Source of the DNA: Pseudorhodobacter wandonensis
Lineage (GTDB): Bacteria > Pseudomonadota > Alphaproteobacteria > Rhodobacterales > Rhodobacteraceae
Direction of reading: 5' to 3'
NCBI RefSeq assembly: GCF_001202035.1
Contig: NZ_LGHT01000044.1
Location: 186,001-250,000 of the forward strand
Length of the DNA stretch: 64,000 nt
A program made the translations under genes and the position numbers. The number at the start of each line of letters is the position of its first letter. Positions within the stretch are counted from its first letter, which is position 1. Positions 9,270-16,813 of the stretch are shown here, in pieces. The notes beneath the pieces are model-generated. The model saw nothing but the letters and a program-made list of their open reading frames with translations. It made no database searches and was not told where the DNA came from.

Positions 9270-9971
9270 TTAACGCGGATGGATAAGGCCCATGCCGATT
9301 GCCCGCCCGACTGCTTGCACAGTTGTTAACGCCCCGAGCTTTTCACGAGCCGAGCGTAAATGGATTTCAACGGTGCGGTGCGATATGGACAGAATATCAC
9401 CAATTTCCTGTTGCAGCTTGCCTGCCGCAGTCCATTGCAGAACTTCTTTCTCGCGCGTGGAAAGCGCAGAATACCCCAGCGCGCTTACCAATCCGTTCGT
9501 GCGCATGACGGAATCGTGCAAGTGAACGGCAGCGGTCTGAAGGTTTCCCATAATATGCCGCTTTAGTTTGTCCCACTCTTCAACCGAGCAAGAGCGCGTC
9601 ACATTCAGCAAACCACGGTCGCCATAGGGGCCCCTTATGGGCACAGTCAGGCCCTGCGGCGTGATGCCGAAATCACCTGCGGCCTTGAAAACGGACTGAA
9701 ACTTTTGATCCCGTTCAAAGCGCTGCCAATCCACCGGTGCGATGCTTAGACTGGCCTTGTGCAGCGTTGGATCAACCCTGTGCAAATTTCGGTTCATGTA
9801 GTGCATTTTCCATGAATCCGGATAATTGGCATAGCCATGAACCACCCCTGTTACGGGGTTTACGGTTGCATAAGACGCAAAATCGAGTTCAAGCGTGTCG
9901 CACATTTGATCGATGAACGTGAGATAGTTTTCCGAGCTCGACGGCACCGTCCCTAGATCTATGATTTCCAT
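9270..9971 (-). CDS. LuxR-family AHL-responsive regulator, cognate to luxI
   Basis: The 233-residue protein has an N-terminal autoinducer-binding domain with the signal-pocket residues W54, Y58, D67-P68 and W82 at the spacing of TraR W57/Y61/D70/W85. A C-terminal LuxR HTH spans about residues 170-228 (LSTREKEVLQWTAAGKLQQE, ISHRTVEIHLRSAREKLG). It lies directly upstream of luxI on the same strand and is the likely cognate receptor and activator. No clear 20-bp lux box is visible before luxI. Confidence 0.95.
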   Translation of the reverse strand: MEIIDLGTVPSSSENYLTFIDQMCDTLELDFASYATVNPVTGVVHGYANYPDSWKMHYMNRNLHRVDPTLHKASLSIAPVDWQRFERDQKFQSVFKAAGDFGITPQGLTVPIRGPYGDRGLLNVTRSCSVEEWDKLKRHIMGNLQTAAVHLHDSVMRTNGLVSALGYSALSTREKEVLQWTAAGKLQQEIGDILSISHRTVEIHLRSAREKLGALTTVQAVGRAIGMGLIHPR

Positions 9972-10121
9972 GCCAAATCCTTTCTTGGCGGGAGATTCCT
10001 GACGATTGGTGGCAAGTATTGAACAACGTCATTCATTCGGCGGTGCATTTCATCATATAGATCAGAGGCTGTTTTGTCTTGGCACCAGGTTCTGGCGCTA
10101 TGCCTTGCCACGGGTCGTAAA

Positions 10122-10715
10122 TCATAAAAGCCCCCTGCGGTCTGCCAAAAACGCCGCTTCTACAGGCGTTCGAACCTCTAACCTTTCGGCGCCACCGCGC
10201 AGGCGCCCTTTTACGGCACCGATCGAAATTCCAAGTTCATTCGCGATCACTTTTTGGGGCAAGCCTTGCGCGAACAACCGCAGCGCGGCCAGCTGGGCTT
10301 TGGTCGGTTTTCTGGTTTCATGGGTGTGCAGCCCCTGAAGCAGCCTGTTCAATTCGGCCATTTCAGCCCTATCCGGATCCCGGTCTTTGCGCGCAAAGAT
10401 GCCAAGGCTGCGCTTTGGCTGGGATGGCGTACCAAAGATAGAGACAACGCAGCCAAAATTGAAACCAAAGGTCTGATAATCCGTTAGCGTCTGCACGCCT
10501 TCAATATCGCCCCAACGCGCATAACCTTGGTTCATTTGGCACCATCGCAGAAACGGGTCTATCAGTGCCAAACCTGAAAGCGTGTAATGGTCGATCCATT
10601 TCGTTGGGAACAAGTTTATCTCATCTTCCGGGGCATAAAAGCCGACCCGCAGTGCAACGTAGCAACCGGCAGGAGAGAGATTTGCAAACTGGTTTCGGAA
10701 ATTTTCAAGACGCAT
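10122..10715 (-). CDS. second LuxR-family regulator
   Basis: Starting at the ATG at 10715 the protein has 197 residues; an in-frame codon further upstream (10910) would give a 65-residue basic tail that overlaps the divergent gene and does not align with its paralogue. The autoinducer-binding pocket is intact: W40, Y44, D53-P54, W68. The C-terminus carries a LuxR-type HTH (KAQLAALRLFAQGLPQKVIA, ISIGAVKGRLRGGAERL). It is most like the neighbouring HTH-less protein, suggesting a tandem duplication. It has no luxI of its own, so it may read the local AHL, a foreign AHL or another ligand. There is no obvious Shine-Dalgarno sequence at the chosen start. Confidence 0.85.
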   Translation of the reverse strand: MRLENFRNQFANLSPAGCYVALRVGFYAPEDEINLFPTKWIDHYTLSGLALIDPFLRWCQMNQGYARWGDIEGVQTLTDYQTFGFNFGCVVSIFGTPSQPKRSLGIFARKDRDPDRAEMAELNRLLQGLHTHETRKPTKAQLAALRLFAQGLPQKVIANELGISIGAVKGRLRGGAERLEVRTPVEAAFLADRRGLL

Positions 10716-10815
10716 AACGGTAGGCTGTTCCAATTTGACGATTTCGACCTTAGGCTCTGGGCTGGCGCAATCAGGCGTCGTGTGGGTTCTTGCAAAGAAA
10801 TAAAGTTGGCTATCT

Positions 10816-11301
10816 ATGACCGAATTGGACACAATACGTCGTCTTTTGCAACGTCTGAGTGAAATCACCGATTGGCGATTCGCTGTTGGCGTGCGTATTC
10901 GTTTTGCCAATCCGACCCTATTGTATCAAACCTATCCGCAGGTTTGGATCGATTACTACAATAAAGAAGGTCTGGTTTTTATTGATCCGACTGTCAGATG
11001 GGCAATCGCGAACGTCGGCATTTGTGATTGGTCAGACCTTGCAGATCAGGATTCAGGGAATGTGCTGGGCCGCGCCGCTGACTATGGCCTGAAATTCGGT
11101 AAAGCTGTTTCTATTGGCGAAAGCCAGTCTCGGACGTTTGGCTTTTTTTCGCATGCGTCGCGGAAAATAGAGCAGCACGAAATAGAGAGCGCAAAGGCCG
11201 TCCTTGAACAGCTTCACCAGGCAACCGAGGGCATTGACGATCTGACCGAGAAAGGGCTGTCGGCGCTGCGTGCGTTGAACATTTCATTGCACCGTGCTTG
11301 A
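10816..11301 (+). CDS. autoinducer-binding-domain protein lacking the LuxR DNA-binding domain
   Basis: This 161-residue protein is paralogous to the divergent LuxR at 10122-10715 (compare VWIDYYNKEGLVFIDPTVRW with KWIDHYTLSGLALIDPFLRW). The AHL pocket is complete: W44, Y48, D57-P58, W72. It ends at LTEKGLSALRALNISLHRA, which matches only the first helix before the HTH; the recognition helices are absent and no remnant is seen in the 80 bp after the stop. It cannot bind DNA by the LuxR mode. By analogy with truncated TraR-like proteins (TrlR) it could form inactive heterodimers or sequester signal. The start ATG has only a weak ribosome site. Confidence 0.85.
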   Translation: MTELDTIRRLLQRLSEITDWRFAVGVRIRFANPTLLYQTYPQVWIDYYNKEGLVFIDPTVRWAIANVGICDWSDLADQDSGNVLGRAADYGLKFGKAVSIGESQSRTFGFFSHASRKIEQHEIESAKAVLEQLHQATEGIDDLTEKGLSALRALNISLHRA

Positions 11302-11379
11302 TGCCTGAGTTTGCCCTGCTAAGTACTTGTTCTTAAATATGAACTGCCGTTGAGATAGTATGTTGGGCCGGCCCCACGC

Positions 11380-12450
11380 CTATGCTTTCGCGTTTTGTTT
11401 TTGATCTTCTATGATAAGCGCGGCCAAGCGATAGAATCCGTGCACCATTTTGCTGTAGGGCAGCAGTAAAAAGAACGCCAAAACGCAGCCAAGGTGAATT
11501 GCCAGCAGCATCGGCACAGCCGCCGTGCCCGTCGCCGCATAAAGGGCAAGCCCCGAGGCACCTGTAGCCCCCAGCAGCAGGATAAACCCCATCTCTCCAC
11601 CCCAGACACGCACAGCGCCGAGTTTTGGGTCGGCCTTGGTTTTCAGCCATGCAAGGCCGATGGTGCCGATTGTCAGCAAGATGCCACCTGGAATGCCCAG
11701 CAGTTTGGGCAGGCTGAAAAAGCCGTAGGGCGCTTGCATGTCAAAAACATAGTGCAAAACCGTGCCGCTTGACGTTGCGGCAAAGCACAGCAAGAAGCCG
11801 TACATTACGGCCTGATGCATCCACCGCCGCGTGTCGCTATAGCGGTCATCGTTCTCAAAATTACAGCCTTGTCCTTGGCCACCGTTCAGGTTTTTCATAT
11901 TGGCAGCGGCCCGAAATCCGCCAAGCACATTGCGCCAGCGCAGGCGGGTGCCACCTGTTTCCTGCCAATAGCGCCGCAAACTGACCCCGACCGCCACCAA
12001 TGGCAGCAAAAATGCCGGTACAAACAGTGCAACAAGCGCATTATGGGCGACATAGGCGTAGAAACCCTCGCCGCTTGCGGGCTGCAGCATCTGGATCAGC
12101 GCGAAAACCAAAGCAAAGGCAAGTGCTGCGATCAAACCCAGCGCAACCCCGTTTTCATGGAATCGTCGCGCAAGTGGTTGTGGCCAGGCCAGACGCTCCC
12201 AGCTGTCTTGGCGCACCTCGGCCAAGGCGGCGGGAAAGTTCAGCGCAAATTCATGCGGCTCGGTGTATTGGCAGGAATAATAGCAGCCGCGGCAGTTGTG
12301 GCACAGGTTGGCCAAATGGCTGATATCGCCATCGGCAAAGGCCTTTTGACGGGTCAGCGCCGGAAAGACCGAACAAAACCCCTCGCAATAGCGGCAGGCG
12401 TTGCAAATCTCGGTTTGACGGCGGGCCTCTTGGATAAGATCAGTTGACAT
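11380..12450 (-). CDS. tcuB: TcuB-like membrane iron-sulfur electron-transfer protein (tricarballylate/aconitate utilisation)
   Basis: The 356-residue protein reoxidises the TcuA flavin and passes electrons to the respiratory chain. Two ferredoxin-like cysteine clusters (CNACRYCEGFC and CHNCRGCYYSC) are followed by about six transmembrane segments with conserved histidines. The ATG at 12450 is preceded by GGAGG and overlaps the tcuA stop by 11 nt, so synthesis is coupled. The family is known from Salmonella tricarballylate catabolism; here it pairs with tcuA, a GntR regulator and a TTT transporter. Confidence 0.9.
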   Translation of the reverse strand: MSTDLIQEARRQTEICNACRYCEGFCSVFPALTRQKAFADGDISHLANLCHNCRGCYYSCQYTEPHEFALNFPAALAEVRQDSWERLAWPQPLARRFHENGVALGLIAALAFALVFALIQMLQPASGEGFYAYVAHNALVALFVPAFLLPLVAVGVSLRRYWQETGGTRLRWRNVLGGFRAAANMKNLNGGQGQGCNFENDDRYSDTRRWMHQAVMYGFLLCFAATSSGTVLHYVFDMQAPYGFFSLPKLLGIPGGILLTIGTIGLAWLKTKADPKLGAVRVWGGEMGFILLLGATGASGLALYAATGTAAVPMLLAIHLGCVLAFFLLLPYSKMVHGFYRLAALIIEDQKQNAKA

Positions 12451-13837
12451 GTTTTGCGGCCTCCGCGCCGGCGATGCGTCCAAATACGGTTCCGATGGTC
12501 ATGCCGAAACCGGCCAGATACCCTTGGCCAAGGATTGACCCGGCCATGATTTCCCCTGCTGCAAACACGTTTGCCAGCGGGCCTTGCGCGGTATGCACCT
12601 GCGCGTGGCTGTCAATTTTCAGGCCGAGATAGGTAAAGGTTACGCCGGGGCGCAGTTGATAGCCGTAGAAGGGGGGCTGGTTGATTGGGCGGGCCCAATT
12701 GGTTTTGGCTGGCGTCAGGCCATTGGTTGCCACGCCGTCCAATTCGGTCGGGTGAAAAGTTCCGGGCTGGCAGGCGGCGTTGAACGCGCCCACGGTTTGC
12801 GCCAGTTTTGCCCCATCAAGCCCCATCTGGCGGCCTAAGTCCTCTATCGTGTCGGCTTTGATCGGCGGGAACACCGAGGGCATGAACAGATCAATCGATT
12901 TGGAATCGATGATCGCATAGCCCACCTGATCGGGCTGCGCCGCGACCAGCCGGCCCCAAATTGCATAGCGTTTGGGCCAGACATCCTCGCCCTCATCATA
13001 GAACCGCTCGGCATCGCGGTTCACCACCACCGAAAACGGCACGCAATCCAGCCGCGTGACGATTCCGCCATCGTATTTCGGCGCGCGGCCGTCGATGGCA
13101 ACGGCGTGGCATTGGGTCGGGTCGCCGACACTTTCGGCGCCTTGGTCCAGCATATCGCGCAGGACAACACCGCGATTATAAGGGGTGCCACGGATCAGGA
13201 AATTCGCCGCCGCAGGCCCCCAAGCCCGCGTCAACCACTCTAGATCAGACTGAAACCCGCCCGAGGCCAGCACAATCGCGCGGCCCTGGATTTTCTGCAT
13301 CTCGCCTGCAATCCGCACATCGACATGGGTAAAGCGGTCGCCTTCGATATGCACATGCGTTACCTCGGCGTCATAGGCGACGGTGACACCCAGGTCGGCG
13401 GCGGTGTTGTAATAGGCATTCACCAATGCCTTGCCGCCGCCAAGGAAAAACGCATTGGTCCGGCTAAGCGATAAAGTACCAGACAAAGACGGCTGAAACC
13501 GCACGCCATGCGCTTCCATCCACGGCAAGCAATCCTCGGACTGCCTGATCGCCATGCGGGCCATAGGCTCGTCTGTTTTGCCTTTGGTGACGCGCATCAG
13601 ATCGTCGAAATACTCATCCTCGTCATAGCTGTCGGTCAGTACTGACAGCGGGCCGCGGTGCATGCAGCGAAAGTTGCGGGTATGGCGACTGTTGCCCCCG
13701 CGATAGGTTTTAGGGGCGGATTCAAGGATCAAAACCTTGGCCCCTGCTTCGGCGGCGGTAATGGCGGCACAAAGCGCCGCATTGCCGCCGCCAACAACAA
13801 GGATATCCCAGACTTGGTTTTGCAATGCCGCTGCCAT
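12440..13837 (-). CDS. tcuA: TcuA-like FAD-dependent tricarballylate dehydrogenase
   Basis: The 465-residue flavoprotein belongs to the fumarate reductase/succinate dehydrogenase flavoprotein family. The Rossmann motif VVGGGNAALCAAITAAEAGA (about residues 14-33), the covalent-free FAD region YRGGNSRHTRNFR and the C-terminal GEIMAGSILGQGYLAGFGM identify TcuA. It oxidises tricarballylate to cis-aconitate, which enters the citric acid cycle. It overlaps tcuB downstream and begins 2 bp after the GntR regulator gene ends, so the three are one operon. Confidence 0.92.
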   Translation of the reverse strand: MAAALQNQVWDILVVGGGNAALCAAITAAEAGAKVLILESAPKTYRGGNSRHTRNFRCMHRGPLSVLTDSYDEDEYFDDLMRVTKGKTDEPMARMAIRQSEDCLPWMEAHGVRFQPSLSGTLSLSRTNAFFLGGGKALVNAYYNTAADLGVTVAYDAEVTHVHIEGDRFTHVDVRIAGEMQKIQGRAIVLASGGFQSDLEWLTRAWGPAAANFLIRGTPYNRGVVLRDMLDQGAESVGDPTQCHAVAIDGRAPKYDGGIVTRLDCVPFSVVVNRDAERFYDEGEDVWPKRYAIWGRLVAAQPDQVGYAIIDSKSIDLFMPSVFPPIKADTIEDLGRQMGLDGAKLAQTVGAFNAACQPGTFHPTELDGVATNGLTPAKTNWARPINQPPFYGYQLRPGVTFTYLGLKIDSHAQVHTAQGPLANVFAAGEIMAGSILGQGYLAGFGMTIGTVFGRIAGAEAAKHVN

Positions 13838-13839
13838 CC

Positions 13840-14520
13840 TTACATCCCCTCTAATGGCCGTTCACGGCCCCGCAAAGCGCGCAAGCGTACGCGATGGGCG
13901 GCCTCGATATGCGCCCGCATCGCGGCCTCGGCACACTGGCCATCACGGTCGCGCAAGGCGGCCAAGACGATCTCATGCTCTTGCACGGCCTGGGTTGCGC
14001 GGATGGGTTCGATCAATGTGGTCGGCCCCAGAATCAGCAGCGTTTTTTGCAATGCATTCACAGATTTGACCAAATACCGGTTCTTGGCGGCATCCAGCAA
14101 AGTCATGTGGAACTGGCGGTTCAGCTCATATGCTGTGGCCGTGTCTTTGGTGCCCGCCATTTCGGCGTTCAGCGCGGTCAATTCGTCCAGCTCCATATCC
14201 GAAGCGGCGCGGGCGGCAAGGCGGGCGGCGGTGCCTTCCAGCACGGCGCGCATCTCATAGAGCTCCATCACCTCGGTATAGTCCAGCTCGCGGATCGTGG
14301 CCCCTTGGCGCGGTACATGGGCGACAAGGCCGTCAGCCTCAAGCTGGCGAATAGCCTCGCGCACGGGGGTGCGGCTGATGCCAAAGCGTTCTGCCAAATC
14401 CGTTTCGCGAAGCCGTGCGCCGGGCATTAGCACGCCGTCGCGGATGTCTGCCAGAATTTGGCGATAGGCCCCGTTTCCTTGTGGGCCATCATCTTCGATT
14501 TTCGGCTCTGGTTGGGTCAT
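13840..14520 (-). CDS. GntR-family (FadR/FCD) regulator of the tcu operon
   Basis: From the ATG at 14520 (GGAG 5 nt upstream) the protein has 226 residues: a winged HTH (ILADIRDGVLMPGARLRETD, FGISRTPVREAIRQLEADGL) followed by an all-helical FCD ligand domain with metal-binding histidines. An upstream in-frame start (14640) would run through the operator-like region and is less likely. It lies first in the tcuAB operon and is divergent from the permease gene at 14613. Salmonella uses a LysR protein (TcuR) for this task, so the regulator class differs here. Confidence 0.9.
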   Translation of the reverse strand: MTQPEPKIEDDGPQGNGAYRQILADIRDGVLMPGARLRETDLAERFGISRTPVREAIRQLEADGLVAHVPRQGATIRELDYTEVMELYEMRAVLEGTAARLAARAASDMELDELTALNAEMAGTKDTATAYELNRQFHMTLLDAAKNRYLVKSVNALQKTLLILGPTTLIEPIRATQAVQEHEIVLAALRDRDGQCAEAAMRAHIEAAHRVRLRALRGRERPLEGM

Positions 14521-14539
14521 GGAAACTCCGGCTTGCATT

Positions 14540-14570
14540 TTGTACCCAGATGTATACAAGTGGATACAAT
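14540..14570. promoter_or_regulatory. probable GntR operator in the divergent promoter region
   Basis: Three related half-site-like words (TTGTACCCA, TGTATACA at 14551-14558, GGATACAA) lie in 30 bp between the two divergent start codons. FadR-subfamily regulators bind TNGTNNNACNA or TGTATACA-like palindromes. This is the likely binding site of the adjacent GntR protein. Confidence 0.6.
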
Positions 14571-14612
14571 ATGCGTCAAGCCCGTTTCTACCTGCCGAAA
14601 AAGGACACATAA

Positions 14613-15656
14613 ATGCACCGCCTGAATGCCCTGCGCCCACGCCTGATGACGGTAACGATTGCTGCGCTGGGGGCCTTTGTCTTTACGCTAGTGGGGCTGC
14701 CCTTGCCGTTTTTGTTTGGACCGATGGCGGCCTGTCTGATCGCCGCGCTTGCCGGGGCGCACCTAAAAGGGCTTGGCCAGATTTCAGTCGCGGCGCGCAC
14801 CATACTTGGCGTAGCAGTTGGCGCGTCGATTACGCCGGCGCTGTTGCATCAACTGCCGCTGATGGCGGCGTCCCTAGCGCTGGTTCCGATTTACATCGCG
14901 CTGATTGCAGCCATCGGTGTGCCGTTCTTTACCCGCGTATGCAAATTTGATCCGGTGACGGCCTTTTACGCGGCGATGCCCGGCGGCCTGCAAGATATGG
15001 TGATATTCGGGGCCGAAGCCGGCGGGAATGTGCGCATTCTGTCGCTGGTTCACGCCACGCGCGTGCTAATCATTGTGACCCTTGCGCCGATTTTGTTGGT
15101 CAATCTTTATGGTGTGTCGCTGAGCAATCCAATTGGTGCGCCTGCCTCTACCATTCCCTTGCAAGAGTTGGCCTTGATGGCGGTTGCGGCGTTGATTGGT
15201 TGGAAGGGGGGCGAACGGCTGGGGTTGTTCGGTGCATCGATCCTTGGCCCCATGATCGTGGCGGCAGTGTTTTCGCTGATGGGTTGGATACATATGCGGC
15301 CGCCTGCCGAGGCTATCCTTGCTGCGCAGTATTTTATCGGCATGGCTATTGGGGTCTATTATGTCGGCGTTACTTTGCGTGAATTGCGCCAAGTGGTCTT
15401 TTCCGGGGTCGCCTTTGTTTTCCTGCTCGCATTTCTAGCCGCAGCTTTTGCCGAGCTGGTTATTCTGACCGGTTTTGCCCCCAAGGTTGAGGCGTTTCTG
15501 GCCTATGCCCCCGGCGGACAGGCGGAAATGACTGTGCTGGCGATTGTTGCAGGTGCGGATTTGGGGTTTGTCATCACACATCATCTGACGCGAATTATTC
15601 TGGTGATTACCGGTGCGCCACTTGCTGCAAAGCTGTTTGGGGCGGGCAAGAAATGA
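14613..15656 (+). CDS. AbrB-family membrane transporter
   Basis: The 347-residue polytopic protein has about ten transmembrane helices arranged as two repeats, each with the AbrB-duplication motif (FDPVTAFYAAMPGGLQDMVI near residues 112-131 and AFLAYAPGGQAEMTVLAIVA near residues 293-312). The family is of poorly defined function and often sits by regulators of acid metabolism. Its divergence from the GntR/tcuAB operon with a shared operator suggests transport of tricarballylate, aconitate or a product. It ends in a strong hairpin shared with the convergent prpF-like gene. Confidence 0.8.
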   Translation: MHRLNALRPRLMTVTIAALGAFVFTLVGLPLPFLFGPMAACLIAALAGAHLKGLGQISVAARTILGVAVGASITPALLHQLPLMAASLALVPIYIALIAAIGVPFFTRVCKFDPVTAFYAAMPGGLQDMVIFGAEAGGNVRILSLVHATRVLIIVTLAPILLVNLYGVSLSNPIGAPASTIPLQELALMAVAALIGWKGGERLGLFGASILGPMIVAAVFSLMGWIHMRPPAEAILAAQYFIGMAIGVYYVGVTLRELRQVVFSGVAFVFLLAFLAAAFAELVILTGFAPKVEAFLAYAPGGQAEMTVLAIVAGADLGFVITHHLTRIILVITGAPLAAKLFGAGKK

Positions 15657-15657
15657 A

Positions 15658-15692
15658 AACGGCGGCCGCGTGCTGTGCAAACGGCCGCCGTT
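15658..15692. terminator. bidirectional hairpin between convergent genes
   Basis: AACGGCGGCCG (15658-15668) pairs with CGGCCGCCGTT (15682-15692), an 11-bp GC-rich stem with a 13-nt loop between the AbrB-like gene and the PrpF-family gene. Flanking T-runs are short, so it may act as a transcript-end stabiliser. Confidence 0.7.
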
Positions 15693-15707
15693 GGGTACCG
15701 GCTTAAC

Positions 15708-16799
15708 CTAGTGGCCTTGCCAGACGGATTGTGGCACGAAAACCTCGCCCCGCGCCAACAGCCGCGCCGTGCGCAACAAGCCTGCAGACCGCAGGGCAAA
15801 GCCATCTGCGCCGTTTTCATAGTCAACCGTTACGTCGATGGACCCTGACGGATGTTCAATGACCACCAGTGCAGGCACGCCTTGGGGCGGTACAAACAAC
15901 CCCTCGGCCACCGTGTCGGGGGTCAGCACGCAAGAGGCAAGGCATTGCGACCCCGTGACCGCCATTGTCGGATGACAGTTTTTCGGCATGAAATACCGTG
16001 CTGTCACCGTGCCACCATCGCGCGGCGGGGCAAGCAGGCCGAATTTCGGCGTGACCGACCCCGAAACATCACCCATTCCCATCCGCTTGCCTGCCTCAAC
16101 GCGGATGGGTTCCATCCGGTCGTAAAAGGCGCGGTTGGCGTCGAGTTCTTCGACCGTTTCATAGCCCGTCAGCCCGAAATCGGCGGCGCGTGCGATAACC
16201 ATCGGCATGGCGACATCCATGCAGGTTACCGCTATCCCGTCGATGACATCACGCAGGTTTCCGGTGGGTAAAAGCGCGCCGCAGGTAGACCCGACCACAT
16301 CCATAAAGTTCAGATAGATCGGTGCCGCCGTGCCGGGGGCGCCATCAATCGCGGCATCGCCGTCGTATTTCACCGCCCCGTCGGGGGTTTGAACCACAGC
16401 CTCTACCCGCGCGCCGGTATTGGTCGATAGCACGCGAATGCGGGTTTCATCGCCTGCCGGTTTCACCAGCCCCATTTCAATCGCCGCGGGGCCAACAGCC
16501 GAGAGGATATTGCCGCAGGTCGGTTTGAAATCGACCGTGCGGTCCAGCACCGACACTTGGGCAAAGAAGTAATCGACATCGGCATCCGGATCATCCGAGC
16601 GCGACAGCATGGCGACCTTGGTGGTCACTGCTGCCCCGCCGCCCAGCCCGTCGATGTTTAACGCATGGCCAGAGCCAAGCACCGACAAAAGCACCTGCGC
16701 CAAAGTCTCGCGATCTTGGGGCAAATCGGCGCGGTTGAAGTACGGCCCGCGAGAGGTGCCACCACGAAAGAGGTGAAAGGGGATTGCTGTTTGTGTCAT
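15708..16799 (-). CDS. PrpF-family isomerase (aconitate/methylaconitate/oxalomesaconate type)
   Basis: The 363-residue protein has the diaminopimelate-epimerase-like fold of PrpF and GalD. It begins IPFHLFRGGTSRGPYFNRADLP, carries the thiol-site motif FKPTCGNILSAVGPAA and a second lobe motif MPKNCHPTMAVTGS. PrpF proteins shift double bonds or cis/trans geometry in aconitate-like tricarboxylates. Next to tcuAB and a TTT transporter, the likely role here is isomerising an imported unsaturated tricarboxylate such as trans-aconitate. The ATG at 16799 has a G-rich ribosome site and lies 14 bp after the tctA stop; an upstream start at 16829 would overlap tctA. Confidence 0.82.
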   Translation of the reverse strand: MTQTAIPFHLFRGGTSRGPYFNRADLPQDRETLAQVLLSVLGSGHALNIDGLGGGAAVTTKVAMLSRSDDPDADVDYFFAQVSVLDRTVDFKPTCGNILSAVGPAAIEMGLVKPAGDETRIRVLSTNTGARVEAVVQTPDGAVKYDGDAAIDGAPGTAAPIYLNFMDVVGSTCGALLPTGNLRDVIDGIAVTCMDVAMPMVIARAADFGLTGYETVEELDANRAFYDRMEPIRVEAGKRMGMGDVSGSVTPKFGLLAPPRDGGTVTARYFMPKNCHPTMAVTGSQCLASCVLTPDTVAEGLFVPPQGVPALVVIEHPSGSIDVTVDYENGADGFALRSAGLLRTARLLARGEVFVPQSVWQGH

Positions 16800-16813
16800 T
16801 GCTTGCCCCCCGC

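Noticed and set aside
13658-14260. 200-codon plus-strand frame across tcuA and the GntR gene
   Set aside because: Spans two clear minus-strand genes and lacks family features.
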